Assembly (NCBI RefSeq): GCF_900187365.1
Contig: NZ_FYDG01000001.1
Location: forward strand, 186,001-250,000
DNA: 64,000 nucleotides
Source of the DNA: Rhodoblastus acidophilus
Lineage (GTDB): Bacteria > Pseudomonadota > Alphaproteobacteria > Rhizobiales > Beijerinckiaceae
Direction: 5' to 3'
The notes under the pieces: model-generated
What the model was told of the DNA's origin: nothing
Databases searched by the model: none
The model's input: only the letters and a program-made list of their open reading frames with translations
Made by a program: the position numbers and the translations under genes
Part shown: positions 8,724 through 17,463 of the stretch, piece by piece
How the letters are laid out: every line of letters begins with the position of its first letter
Numbering within the stretch: the first letter of the stretch is position 1

Positions 8724-11603
8724 TCATGCTTCAATGACGAGGTCGCGCCAGCACGGCGCTGTCATGGTGTCCTGATCGATTTCGCAGACGCGCCCGTCGG
8801 CCCAGGCGCGTTTGGCGCCGGGATAGCGAAGGACGACGCGTTCGGGCGCGGGGCCGGACAGATCCAGTTCGACCCTGGCGCCGGTCTCCGTCCTGCGCGC
8901 GCGAAGCGTGAGGAGGCCGAAAGCGGTGGGCGCGCCATTGAGGGCGATTCCATCGCCGTTCCACCACGCGTCGGGAACGGCGCGGAACAGGCTGAGGGCG
9001 TCGCCGTCCTCGTAAGCCAGCATCCGCCGGAGCGCCGTGAAAAACTCGGCGCCGATCCAGCTGTGCGGCATGTCGCCGATATAATCGGGCGCGCGCATTT
9101 CGCCCCACGCCACCTCCGCCCATCCGCGCCAGCCTGGGGGACGGCGCGCGCCCATCATCGTGTTCAGCAGCCGGAACGCATCCTCCCGCCGGTCGAGCAC
9201 GACCAGCGCGTTGAGGTTGCGCAATTCATAGGGCGAGAAGTTTCCGGTGAAATCCGGCGCCGAGATCGTCGCGATGCGGCGGGCGGCGCGGTCGAAAGTC
9301 GCCGCGATCAATTCGGGCGGCAGCGCGTCGGCGACGCGGCAGGGCGCAAAGGCGATGGCGGTGGCGGTCGGATCGACATCGTTGCGGTCGGCCGATCCGG
9401 GGATCTCGCTTACGCCCATGGCCGCCGCTGTGGCGCGGATCGAGCGCGTGAGCAAATCCGCGAAGGCGCGCGCCCGCGTCTCCGCCTGCTCCGCCACATC
9501 GGCCGCGCCTTTCTCGCGCGCGAGAAAGGCGCAATTGCGCCAGGCGGCCAAGGCGAAATAATCGTCCCAATAGCTGAACGACGGCTTGCTGTAGCCTTCG
9601 TGACTGAGCGAAGGCGCGAGAAGCCCTCGCCGGCGAGGGCCTTCGCCCCGCGTGCGCGCGGTCAGCTCGTCGAGGAATTTGGTCGCGCGCGCGACCGGCT
9701 CGAACACGGCTTCGAGAAAGGCGCGGTCGCGGGTGACGCGAAAGATTTCGGCGGCGATGCAAACGAACTCGCCTTGCGCGTCAAACTCGATGTCGCCGCC
9801 ATAGCCGTGGTTGACCGCGCCGTCGCCATCGAGAATGGGCGGCGCGAGGCCGTTGGGGTAGATGCGCCGCGCATACCACAGCACATAGCGTTTGGCGTCT
9901 TCGACCAGTCCCGCCCACAGCAGGGCCAGAGCTTGCGACGAACCGTCGCGAATCCAGACCCGGTCGTAATTGCGCGGCCCCGGTTTGAAGGCGAAGGGCG
10001 TCGCATTGACCAGAATGTGGGCGATCTGCGCGTCGAGCGTGTCGGCGATCTCGGGGTCGCCGACCTCGATCCGGCGCGGCCCCATCCGGTCGCGCCAAGC
10101 TTTTCGCACAGATTCGCGCGCGTCCTCGAACGGCATTTGCGCGTCGGGTTGGACGCCATCGCGCATCGGCGCCGCGACCGTCACGGAGAAATGTTCTCCC
10201 GGCGCCAGCGCGAACGAAAACTCGCAGGCGGCGCTAAGCAGGCCGGAGGCGCTCTCCAACGCATAGGGAGTCTGGAGCGGTAGGTTTTCAATCAGCCAGA
10301 CCACATCGCCCCCATCGAACTCGGCGATGGCGCAATAATTTGGCGCGCGCGAAAATTCGGCGTAGATCGCGCCGTTCACCCAGAGGCGGCGCCCCTTGAG
10401 AGCCATGGACATGATCGCGGCGTGGCCGCCATGCTGCCAATAGGGGTTGATCTGAACCGGCCGCACAGCCAGCGCCAACCCGCCCGATTGCGCCGCCGCG
10501 CCCATATTGGACACGCGATATTCGCAGAAAACCTGGCCCGCGTCGGCGAAAGCCGTGACGCCGCATTCGAGGCCTTGCGCGCGCCAGACGACGCTGGCGA
10601 TGGGCAGCGAACCCGCGTCCAGGGTTTGCGTCAGGCGCTCGGCGCCGGGCGCGCCGCGCAATGCGCCGGCGCAGCGGAGCAGGGCGGCGATCTGCGGCGC
10701 GCCGGGGCGGGGTTCGACGGCGCCATATTCGTCGATCAGCGCCTGATCGCCGCGGCCGCATTCCCCGAGCGCGGTCCAGTAAACCTGACGCCCCAGCAGC
10801 GTCTGCGGATAGAGCTCGGGCCGGGCGCGGCGGGCGGCGCGTTCGAGATCGCCAATCGGCATACGGTCCTTGTTCTGGAGACGCAGCTTGAACTCAGTTA
10901 CCGTGGCGCCAGCGGCTGAACGCGCTTCATGCAGGGTCAGGCGCAGATAGCGGCTGGTGGTCGAACGCCACCAAAAACTGTCGAGGCCGCCGTCGCCGGT
11001 CGTGATGCGGCCGACCTCGCGGAAGGCGGCGCCATCGTCCGACAGGGCCACGGAAAACACCGTTCCGAAATCCTCGCCCCATTCGATCAATGCGCCGAGC
11101 GGGGCGCGGGAATAGCCGAAATCCACGGTGAGGCTGGCGCCGGTCGCCAACCGGAACGGCGCGCCGCTCAGCGCCCGGATCAGGCCCGGTTCGCGCGTCG
11201 AGGCCGCCTCCCCCGGCGCAAACAGGTTGACCTGGACGATGGCCGGGCCACGCGCGCCGGGCGGATCGTCGCTGATCACGCGCAACAGGCGAATGTCGGT
11301 CGGGGCGAAGCCGAACAGATCCAGACCGCCTTCGCCATGGCGGAGGCCGCACAGGGGGAACCATGTCGCCGCATCCGACGAAGCGGCGACGCGATAGCTC
11401 TGCATCGCATGGCCGCCCCAATAGATTTCCAGCCCCGCGAGCGTCGCGGTCTCGCCCAGGTCGATTTCCAGCCAGGCATGTTGGTTCGCCTCGGCTGTCC
11501 AGGCCGCGCCATAGGCGCCGTCGATGGCGAGGCGGGGATCGCCGCTGGAGGCTGTGGCGCGCCACAGCCGTTTCGGGGGGAGGGGCCGCGCGGCCATTGT
11601 CAT
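8724..11603 (-). CDS. Large glycoside-hydrolase-like protein with F5/8-type (discoidin) domains
   Basis: The 959-residue protein begins with two beta-sandwich regions that look like F5/8 type C carbohydrate-binding modules: residues about 12-125 (AIDGAYGAAWTAEANQHAWLEIDLGETATLAGLEIYW, split here as family signature) and about 140-245 (RYLRLTLHEARS). A beta-rich middle follows. The C-terminal half, from about residue 520, resembles an (alpha/alpha)6 barrel and contains NYDRVWIRDGSSQALALLW, the WIRDG pattern of glucoamylase-like or rhamnosidase-like hydrolases. Substrate and catalytic residues cannot be assigned. No signal peptide is visible, so the enzyme may be cytoplasmic. The ATG at 11603 overlaps the TetR stop (ATGA), so translation is probably coupled to the regulator. 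Confidence 0.7.
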   Translation of the reverse strand: MTMAARPLPPKRLWRATASSGDPRLAIDGAYGAAWTAEANQHAWLEIDLGETATLAGLEIYWGGHAMQSYRVAASSDAATWFPLCGLRHGEGGLDLFGFAPTDIRLLRVISDDPPGARGPAIVQVNLFAPGEAASTREPGLIRALSGAPFRLATGASLTVDFGYSRAPLGALIEWGEDFGTVFSVALSDDGAAFREVGRITTGDGGLDSFWWRSTTSRYLRLTLHEARSAAGATVTEFKLRLQNKDRMPIGDLERAARRARPELYPQTLLGRQVYWTALGECGRGDQALIDEYGAVEPRPGAPQIAALLRCAGALRGAPGAERLTQTLDAGSLPIASVVWRAQGLECGVTAFADAGQVFCEYRVSNMGAAAQSGGLALAVRPVQINPYWQHGGHAAIMSMALKGRRLWVNGAIYAEFSRAPNYCAIAEFDGGDVVWLIENLPLQTPYALESASGLLSAACEFSFALAPGEHFSVTVAAPMRDGVQPDAQMPFEDARESVRKAWRDRMGPRRIEVGDPEIADTLDAQIAHILVNATPFAFKPGPRNYDRVWIRDGSSQALALLWAGLVEDAKRYVLWYARRIYPNGLAPPILDGDGAVNHGYGGDIEFDAQGEFVCIAAEIFRVTRDRAFLEAVFEPVARATKFLDELTARTRGEGPRRRGLLAPSLSHEGYSKPSFSYWDDYFALAAWRNCAFLAREKGAADVAEQAETRARAFADLLTRSIRATAAAMGVSEIPGSADRNDVDPTATAIAFAPCRVADALPPELIAATFDRAARRIATISAPDFTGNFSPYELRNLNALVVLDRREDAFRLLNTMMGARRPPGWRGWAEVAWGEMRAPDYIGDMPHSWIGAEFFTALRRMLAYEDGDALSLFRAVPDAWWNGDGIALNGAPTAFGLLTLRARRTETGARVELDLSGPAPERVVLRYPGAKRAWADGRVCEIDQDTMTAPCWRDLVIEA

Positions 11604-12247
11604 GCGCCCCGGCCGCCGGCGCGCGGCTTGAGAAGTCCGCGCAGCATGACCTTCCGATGCGTCGAGATGAACGCGTCGCAATCGATCGCCCTGCGGTTTC
11701 CGAACAAAAGGGAGGTGATGTTGAGAAACACGGCGGGCGCGACCACGAACCGGGCGAGTTCATAAGTGTTGGCCGGCTCGATCTCGCCCGCCGCTACGGC
11801 GAGGTCGAATCTCTTGCTGAGGCTGGTCATGATGGGGTCGGCGAATTCGGCGAAATTGTCATCGACGAATTCAGGGAAACGGTCGGCCTCCGACACCAAC
11901 AGGCGAAGCAGCTCGCGGAACTTCGGATTCTCGAAAATGAATTTGTAAAGTCTGGAAATGATGTAATCGATATCTTTTGCGATATCGTCGCTCCATTCCC
12001 ATTCTTTTTCATGAAATTCTGTCGCCAGCGGCGCGCTTAAACTTGTAATCAATGTTTTGAAGAGATTCTCTTTACTCCCATAATAAAAGTATATCGTTCC
12101 CTTGGTCACCCCGATGCGCTTGCCAATATCTTCAAGGCGGGCGGCGCCATAGCCCGTCGCCACGAATTCATCGAAGGCGGCGTCGAGAATTTGTTCCGGC
12201 CGCTCGGCTTTTTGCTTGGATCGAATGCCCGCCATGCGCGCCCCCAT
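11600..12247 (-). CDS. TetR-family transcriptional regulator
   Basis: The 215-residue protein has the TetR DNA-binding domain at residues 15-60: AERPEQILDAAFDEFVATGY, then ARLEDIGKRIGVTKGTIYFY with YGSKENLF. The C-terminal part would bind an unknown ligand. It is divergent from the lipoprotein hydrolase gene, and a palindromic operator candidate lies in the gap (12261-12280). Its stop overlaps the start of the glycoside-hydrolase-like gene, so it probably controls both itself and its neighbours. The first ATG (12247) is used; MAGIRSK four codons later is an alternative. Confidence 0.85.
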   Translation of the reverse strand: MGARMAGIRSKQKAERPEQILDAAFDEFVATGYGAARLEDIGKRIGVTKGTIYFYYGSKENLFKTLITSLSAPLATEFHEKEWEWSDDIAKDIDYIISRLYKFIFENPKFRELLRLLVSEADRFPEFVDDNFAEFADPIMTSLSKRFDLAVAAGEIEPANTYELARFVVAPAVFLNITSLLFGNRRAIDCDAFISTHRKVMLRGLLKPRAGGRGA

Positions 12248-12260
12248 GAACCCGCTGTTA

Positions 12261-12280
12261 TTGACTTACGAGTCAGTCAA
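12261..12280. promoter_or_regulatory. Palindromic TetR operator candidate
   Basis: TTGACTTACGAGTCAGTCAA has outer arms TTGACT/AGTCAA and nested arms TGACT/AGTCA around TACG, a common style of TetR operator. It lies in the gap between the divergent TetR gene and the lipoprotein hydrolase gene, where it would overlap the promoters of both. Confidence 0.6.
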
Positions 12281-12347
12281 TGAAATAAGACGTTACGCTC
12301 AAGATGGCAAGCCCGAGATCGCAGGCGATCAAAAAAGGGGAGACCCG

Positions 12348-13514
12348 ATGTCGTTTATTTCCTGCGCGACCTTCCGGCGCCGCACCCCTTTCAGCCTTGG
12401 CATCGCGCTGGCGCTGCTGCTCGCGGGCTGCGCCGGCGCGCCGCGCGATGTCGCGCCGGCCAGCCCAATTTCCCAGAACCGCCGCGTCGAAATGCTGGCG
12501 GCGACGACGCGCCGCCCGTCCAGCGAGCCCGGCGAGCTGTATTCCGGCGAACGCGGCGGCGCGATCTCGTTCGACCAGGTTGTCGTCACGACGCCGCCGC
12601 AGCCCGATCCCCAGCAGACTCTCACGCGGATCGACTCAACGAAATTCCAGTCCGAGCGCGACATCCGCGCCTGGGTTGTGCGCCACAGCGCGACCAAGCG
12701 GCGCGTGCTGCTCTATGTGCATGGGTTCAACACCTCGCACAGGGACGCCGCGTTGCGGCTGGCGCAAATTGTCCGCGACGGCGACATCGCGGCGGCGCCG
12801 GTGCTGTTCTCCTGGCCGTCGCGCGGCGGCGTGTTCGATTATCTCTATGACAAAGAGAGCGCGAATTATTCGCGCAAGGCGTTGGAAACCTTGATCTTGC
12901 AGGCGTCCGAAGGCCCGGATGTCGCCGATGTCACCATCATCGCCCATTCCATGGGCGGCTGGCTCACGGTCGAAGCCTTGCGGGCGGTCGCCTTGAAGAA
13001 GAACGGCGTTCCCGCCAATATCCGCAACGTCATTCTCGCCTCGCCCGACATCGACGTCGATGTGTTCCGACGGCAATGGCTGGAGATGGGGCCGCGACGG
13101 CCGCATTTCACGCTGATCGCCTCCAATCACGACAAGGCGCTCGACCTGTCGCGCTGGCTGTCGGGCGGCGTCGAACGCGTCGGCGGCGTCGACCTCACCC
13201 CCTACCGCGCCATGCTGGCCAGCCTCAACATTTCGGTGATCGACACCAGCGCCATCGATTCTGCGGACCCGCTGGGCCATAGCGACTTCGCCGACAGCCC
13301 CGAAATCGTTCGCCAGCTCGCGCGGCAGGTGGCGGGGCGGGACCAGTCCGAGCGATCCATTTTCTCCGCCGCCGCCGGCGCGGCGTCGCGGAACCTGTCG
13401 GCGCCGGCGCCCGTGGCTCCGCCTGCGCTGATCGAGCCCGGGCGCGCGCCCTCGCCCGAGGCGATCCCGCTGGCGGAAATGAGCAAGCTGCGCAACGGCG
13501 AAATCGCCTACTGA
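12348..13514 (+). CDS. Lipoprotein alpha/beta hydrolase (DUF900-like)
   Basis: The 388-residue protein begins with a signal peptide ending in a lipobox (LALLLAGC), so it is probably anchored in a membrane facing the periplasm. The hydrolase fold carries VLLYVHGFNTSHRDA (oxyanion region), the nucleophile elbow IIAHSMGGW and later ASPDIDVDVFRRQW, all typical of DUF900 proteins. The substrate is unknown. GGGGAGA upstream supports the ATG at 12348. It is the first gene of a three-gene set with the small membrane protein (22-base gap) and the ABC protein, and it is divergent from the TetR gene. Confidence 0.8.
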   Translation: MSFISCATFRRRTPFSLGIALALLLAGCAGAPRDVAPASPISQNRRVEMLAATTRRPSSEPGELYSGERGGAISFDQVVVTTPPQPDPQQTLTRIDSTKFQSERDIRAWVVRHSATKRRVLLYVHGFNTSHRDAALRLAQIVRDGDIAAAPVLFSWPSRGGVFDYLYDKESANYSRKALETLILQASEGPDVADVTIIAHSMGGWLTVEALRAVALKKNGVPANIRNVILASPDIDVDVFRRQWLEMGPRRPHFTLIASNHDKALDLSRWLSGGVERVGGVDLTPYRAMLASLNISVIDTSAIDSADPLGHSDFADSPEIVRQLARQVAGRDQSERSIFSAAAGAASRNLSAPAPVAPPALIEPGRAPSPEAIPLAEMSKLRNGEIAY

Positions 13515-13536
13515 TCGAAACGCCAGGAGACGGACC

Positions 13537-13968
13537 TTGGATACTGCATGGCTCACGGCGGTTTCCGCGCTGCTTGGCTCGGCGATCGGCGCCTTCGCGT
13601 CGATCCTCACCACCTGGCTGACGCAGCGCTATCAGGCGACGGCGAAGGAACGCTCCAACGAGCAGGCGCGGCTTGAGCGGCTCTATGTCGAATTCATCGA
13701 ACAGGCGTCCATCGTTCTGGCGGACGCCTTGCTGGAGACGACGCTGAAAGAGCCGAAGAAAATCATGCCGGTCTATGCCGCGCTGGGCAAGCTGCGTCTG
13801 TTCGCCTCCGCCCGGACTTTGGCGGCGGCGGAGCAAGCCATGGAAAAGATTATCGCCACTTACTACGATCCCTGCCTGGATTTTGACACGCGGCCCGACA
13901 ATCCGGACGAGCTGGATCTTCTACGCCCCTTCGAGGAAGCCTGCCGCGCCGAATTGCGCGGGTTATGA
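13537..13968 (+). CDS. Small membrane-anchored protein of unknown function
   Basis: The 143-residue product has one N-terminal transmembrane segment (WLTAVSALLGSAIGAFASILTTWLT) followed by a helical, charged domain (ATAKERSNEQARLERLYVEFIEQAS) that may form a coiled coil in the cytoplasm. The start is TTG at 13537 with AGGAGA seven bases upstream; no ATG fits. The stop overlaps the ABC gene start (ATGATG), suggesting that the two are made together. I do not recognise a named family. Confidence 0.65.
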   Translation: MDTAWLTAVSALLGSAIGAFASILTTWLTQRYQATAKERSNEQARLERLYVEFIEQASIVLADALLETTLKEPKKIMPVYAALGKLRLFASARTLAAAEQAMEKIIATYYDPCLDFDTRPDNPDELDLLRPFEEACRAELRGL

Positions 13969-15752
13969 TGGCGGCGGAAAATCAGACGGGAAGCACACTG
14001 CCGCGGCAAATGGCGCAATTGCTTGCGGTGATCGGCGAGTCCGACGCGCGCGCGAAAATCTTCGCGCTGCTGGGCGCGCTGGTCGCGGTCGTGGTCGCCA
14101 CCGCCTATGCGCAAATTATCCTCAACGCCTGGAATCAGCCGTTTTACGACGCGCTCGCCCGCAAGGACGCCGGCCTGTTCGTCGACCAGCTTGTCGTCTT
14201 CGCCAGGATCGCCGGCTTCATGCTGGTTCTCAATGTCGCGCAAGCCTGGCTGGCGCAGCACACCAAAATCGCCTTGCGCTGCGCCGTCGCCGACCGCCTG
14301 CTGTCGCAATGGCTGGCGCCGTTGATCGCGGTGCGATTGTCGCAAGCGGGGGAGGTCGGCGAAAATCCCGACCAGCGCATTCATGAGGACGTGCGCCACC
14401 TTGCCGAACTGACCACCGATCTCGGCGTCGGGCTGCTGCAATCCACCCTGCTGCTGCTGACCTTCGCGGGCGTGCTGTGGACTCTGTCCGGCAGCCTCAC
14501 CCTGGCGATGGGCGACCGCGTCTTCGCCGCGCCGGGCTATATGCTGTGGTGCGCGCTGCTGTATTCGGGGCTGGCGGCGCTATTGAGCTGGCGCGTCGGC
14601 CGCCCGCTGATCCGATTGAACGAGAACAGATATTCCGAGGAGGCCAAGCTGCGCTCCGCGCTGGTGCGCGTCAGCGAGGAAATCGAGAACATCACCATCA
14701 ACGGGGCGGAATCCGAGGCCGCGGGCGCGCTGAAAAAGCTGTTCGCCCAGGTGGTCGCGGTGATGAAACGGATCGCCTTCGCCACCACCGGGCTGACCTG
14801 GGTCACGGCGGGCGTCGGCTGGTTCGCCATTGTGGCGCCGATTCTGATCGCCTCGCCCGGCTATTTCCGCGGCGACATGACGTTCGGCAAGCTGATGATG
14901 ATCGTCGGGGCGTTCAACCAGGTCCAAGGCGCCCTGGGCTGGTTCGTCAACAATTTCTCCGCCATCGCCGACTGGCGCGCGACCTTGTCGCGCGTGGTCG
15001 GATTTCACGGCGTGCTGACGCGTCTCCAGACGGTCGGGGAGGCCAGCCGCATCGAGGTCGAGGGCGGGCACGAAGACTCATTCGTCCTGACCGATCTGTG
15101 GATCGCGACGGCCGGCGGGCGGAAACAGCTGGGCGACCGCCATCTGGTGGTGCAGGCCGGCGACCGCGTCGCAATCACCGGCGACGCCGAAAGCGAACGC
15201 GCGCTCTTCCTCGCCATCGCCGGCCTGTGGCCATGGGGCGGCGGCCATATTGCGCGGCCGCACCGGCAGTCGATCGTGTTCATGTCGCGGACGGGCTCAG
15301 TGGCGCCGGGTCGGTTGCGGCTTTCCCTGACCTTTCCGCACCCGCCGAACGCCTATGACGATCAAACGCTGCGCGCGGCGCTCACCGCCGTCGGCCTGGA
15401 GCGTTTCGCCCACGCCATCGATGTCGAAGACCGCTGGGATCGCCGGCTGTCCGACGATGAAAAGCAGCGCGTCGCCATGGCGCGCACGCTGCTGGTCAAA
15501 CCGCGCTGGCTGGTCATCCATCGCGCGCTCGCCTCATTCGATCCGACCTCGCTGGCGCGCATCGCCGACACGTTTTCCAACGAGATGCCCGATGTCGGCG
15601 TGATCTACATCGGAGATCCGCCCACGCCGAAGTTTTTCACCCGCGCGGTGGATTTGGCGGCGCAGGATGCGACGGCCCCGGCGACGTCGCACGCGGGCGT
15701 CGCGCCCTCGATGCCGGAGACGACACGCCCGGCGCGATCAATAATACTATAA
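13965..15752 (+). CDS. YddA/SbmA-BacA-type ABC protein with degenerate ATPase domain
   Basis: The 595-residue protein has an N-terminal membrane domain of the SbmA/BacA-YddA type (residues 1-360; WNQPFYDALARKDAGLFVDQL is a family signature) fused to an ATPase-like domain. Intact relatives have GxxGxGKS, LSxGEQQR and a Walker B ending in DE. Here these read GDAESERALF (about residue 406, no lysine), LSDDEKQRVAMAR (about 495) and WLVIHRALASFD (about 513, no Asp-Glu). ATP hydrolysis is therefore doubtful, although the overall fold, including AIAGLWPWG, is kept and the frame is intact for its full length. It may transport by proton coupling, as SbmA/BacA do, or serve as a regulatory protein. It is the third gene of the lipoprotein hydrolase operon. 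Confidence 0.8.
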   Translation: MMAAENQTGSTLPRQMAQLLAVIGESDARAKIFALLGALVAVVVATAYAQIILNAWNQPFYDALARKDAGLFVDQLVVFARIAGFMLVLNVAQAWLAQHTKIALRCAVADRLLSQWLAPLIAVRLSQAGEVGENPDQRIHEDVRHLAELTTDLGVGLLQSTLLLLTFAGVLWTLSGSLTLAMGDRVFAAPGYMLWCALLYSGLAALLSWRVGRPLIRLNENRYSEEAKLRSALVRVSEEIENITINGAESEAAGALKKLFAQVVAVMKRIAFATTGLTWVTAGVGWFAIVAPILIASPGYFRGDMTFGKLMMIVGAFNQVQGALGWFVNNFSAIADWRATLSRVVGFHGVLTRLQTVGEASRIEVEGGHEDSFVLTDLWIATAGGRKQLGDRHLVVQAGDRVAITGDAESERALFLAIAGLWPWGGGHIARPHRQSIVFMSRTGSVAPGRLRLSLTFPHPPNAYDDQTLRAALTAVGLERFAHAIDVEDRWDRRLSDDEKQRVAMARTLLVKPRWLVIHRALASFDPTSLARIADTFSNEMPDVGVIYIGDPPTPKFFTRAVDLAAQDATAPATSHAGVAPSMPETTRPARSIIL

Positions 15753-15776
15753 TTCTATAAATTTTGTTGACTATAA
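15747..15776. repeat. Three CTATAA repeats in the permease operon promoter
   Basis: CTATAA occurs at 15747, 15755 and 15771, spaced by 8 and 16 bases in a strongly AT-rich island. A -35-like TTGACT (15767-15772) overlaps the last copy, with AATCAT 17 bases on. The island may be a regulator site or simply promoter DNA. Confidence 0.4.
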
Positions 15777-15819
15777 AACCGCATTGTCCAATCATGAGCG
15801 CGGAATTCGGAGCGGCCTG

Positions 15820-15933
15820 ATGGTCATGCGTGTCGAAACGGGATGGAACGAGGTCACCGGCTTTGCCGGCTTCGCTCTGTTTCTGACCGCCGTCAAAGGG
15901 TCAGCCGATCCGTGTAGCAAGGCGATGGCCTGA
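15820..15933 (+). CDS. 37-aa leader ORF ahead of the permease operon
   Basis: This short frame begins at the ATG at 15820 with GGAG at 15809-15812, seven bases upstream, and reads MVMRVETGWNEVTGFAGFAL, then FLTAVKGSADPCSKAMA. The centre is hydrophobic. An even shorter frame (15794-15820, 8 residues) ends on its start codon as TGATG. The ORF stops inside a strong hairpin (15921-15943), so its translation would change the folding of the leader RNA. It may be a regulatory leader peptide for the permease operon, or a small membrane protein. No homologue is recalled. Confidence 0.45.
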   Translation: MVMRVETGWNEVTGFAGFALFLTAVKGSADPCSKAMA

Positions 15934-15959
15934 CGCCATCGCCGCAAGGCCTGTGACCC
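15852..15959 (+). promoter_or_regulatory. Structured leader RNA with alternative pairings
   Basis: Four mutually complementary blocks lie in order: GGTCA (15852-15856), TGACC (15883-15887), GGGTCA (15898-15903) and TGACCC (15954-15959). Pairing 1:2 encloses the hairpin CCGGC-TTT-GCCGG (15857-15869). Pairing 3:4 encloses a perfect 9-bp hairpin (15921-15929 with 15935-15943). Pairing 2:3 excludes both. Such switching is typical of attenuators and riboswitches. It resembles no riboswitch class that I can name. It lies 64 bases upstream of the permease start. Confidence 0.5.
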
Positions 15960-16023
15960 GCCGGGCCGACCCTCCAAGGCATTTTCGCCCTTTTCGCTGC
16001 GCTCACGCATGAGGAGCAGACGC

Positions 16024-17463
16024 ATGACGTCGTCCCCCATTCAATCCCACGGATCCCTGAGACGGAACCACCTGTCCTTCACCGATGTGGTCGCCCAGGC
16101 CATTGGCGTGGTTTCGCCGACGGCGACGCCCGCCATCGTCGCCTCGCTGGTTTTCGCCAGCGCCGGCAATGGCGCATGGCTGGCCTATGTGTTCGCCACC
16201 GTGGCCATTCTGTTCCTGTCGCTCAACATCAATGTCTTCGCCAAAAGGTCGGCCTCGCCCGGCGCGCTTTATTCCTTCGTGGGCCAGAGCCTCGGCGCCT
16301 TCTGGGGCAGCGTGGCCGGCTGGTCGCTGTTGATCGCCTATCTGTTCTGCGCCGGCGCGGTGCTGTCGGGCGCGGTCAATTACGCCCTGGTGCTGCTGCA
16401 TCTGGCTTTCGGCGCGTTCGACGACGTGATTCCGTCCCTCATCCTGGCGCTCGGCTTTGTCGCCCTGGCCTGGGCCATCGCCTGGCGCAGCATCAAACTT
16501 TCGACGCGGCTGTCGCTGTCGCTGGAGGGCGTCACCGTCGCCGCGATCCTCGCCATTCTCGCCGTCCTGTTCATCAAGCACGGCGCGGCCGTCGACAAGC
16601 CGCAACTGGCGTTGGAAGGCGTGACGCTCAACAGCCTGCAACTCGGCCTGGTGCTCGCCTTCTTCAGCTTCACCGGCTTTGAAAGCGCCGCCGTCCTCGG
16701 CCACGAGGCCAAGCAGCCGCTGCGCGTCATTCCCCGCGCGGTGATCGCCACCGTGCTGGCGCTGGGCGTGTTCCTGGTCGCCACCACTTATGGGCTGGTC
16801 GCAGGATTCCAGGGCGCGGCCACGCCGCTCGACAAATCCGACGCGCCGCTGTCCTTCATCGCCGACAGCATCGGCCTCGGCTTTCTCGGCCCGGTGATCG
16901 CCGTCGGCGTGATCGCCAGCTTCTTCGCCTCGGTGCTCGGCTGCGTCAACGCCAGCGCCCGCATCATCTACGCTTTGTCGCGCCAGGGCGTCCTCTACAC
17001 CAAGGCCGGCGACGCCCATGAGGCCCACGCCACGCCGCACATCGCCATCGCCATTTCGGCCCTGCTCGTGATCGTGCTATTCGCGCCGCTGGCCGCCCTG
17101 GGCGTCAAGCTGATGGACGTCTATGGCTATCTCGGCTCGATCTCCACTTTCGGCTTCCTGACGGCCTATCTGCTGGTTTCGATCGGCGCCCCGCTGTTCC
17201 TGAAGCGCCGCGGCGAACTTAAGGCGCGGCATGTCGTTTTGTCCGCGGTCTCCGTCGTGCTGGTCGGCATTCCCTTCGTCGGCGTGCTCTATCCGGTCCC
17301 GGATTACCCGCTGAACCTGCTGCCTTATGTCTTCGTCGGACTGCTGTGGCTGGGCGCGTTCTACTTCAACTTCCTCCGCCATCGGCGGCCGGAAACGCTG
17401 GCGCGGATCGAGCGGGAGCTTGAGGCGTCCTCCGATCTGCCCAAGGCCCAGCCCGCCGAATGA
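16024..17463 (+). CDS. APC-superfamily amino acid permease
   Basis: The 479-residue inner-membrane protein has about twelve hydrophobic segments. It begins LSFTDVVAQAIGVVSPTATP, typical of the first helix of amino acid/polyamine/organocation transporters, and has LGLVLAFFSFTGFESAAVLG in the middle. The substrate is unknown; amino acids or amines are usual. The start at 16024 follows GAGGAG seven bases upstream, while an ATG at 16009 overlaps that site. The stop overlaps the aminotransferase start (ATGA). It heads a four-gene operon whose other members suggest uptake of an amino compound that is then transaminated. Confidence 0.85.
   Translation: MTSSPIQSHGSLRRNHLSFTDVVAQAIGVVSPTATPAIVASLVFASAGNGAWLAYVFATVAILFLSLNINVFAKRSASPGALYSFVGQSLGAFWGSVAGWSLLIAYLFCAGAVLSGAVNYALVLLHLAFGAFDDVIPSLILALGFVALAWAIAWRSIKLSTRLSLSLEGVTVAAILAILAVLFIKHGAAVDKPQLALEGVTLNSLQLGLVLAFFSFTGFESAAVLGHEAKQPLRVIPRAVIATVLALGVFLVATTYGLVAGFQGAATPLDKSDAPLSFIADSIGLGFLGPVIAVGVIASFFASVLGCVNASARIIYALSRQGVLYTKAGDAHEAHATPHIAIAISALLVIVLFAPLAALGVKLMDVYGYLGSISTFGFLTAYLLVSIGAPLFLKRRGELKARHVVLSAVSVVLVGIPFVGVLYPVPDYPLNLLPYVFVGLLWLGAFYFNFLRHRRPETLARIERELEASSDLPKAQPAE

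Noticed and set aside
9063-10283. Long plus-strand frames opposite the glycosidase-like gene
   Set aside because: They are arginine-rich antisense shadows of a GC-rich gene with clear domains on the minus strand. Similar long antisense frames opposite the RND pump and the sulfhydrylases were rejected for the same reason.
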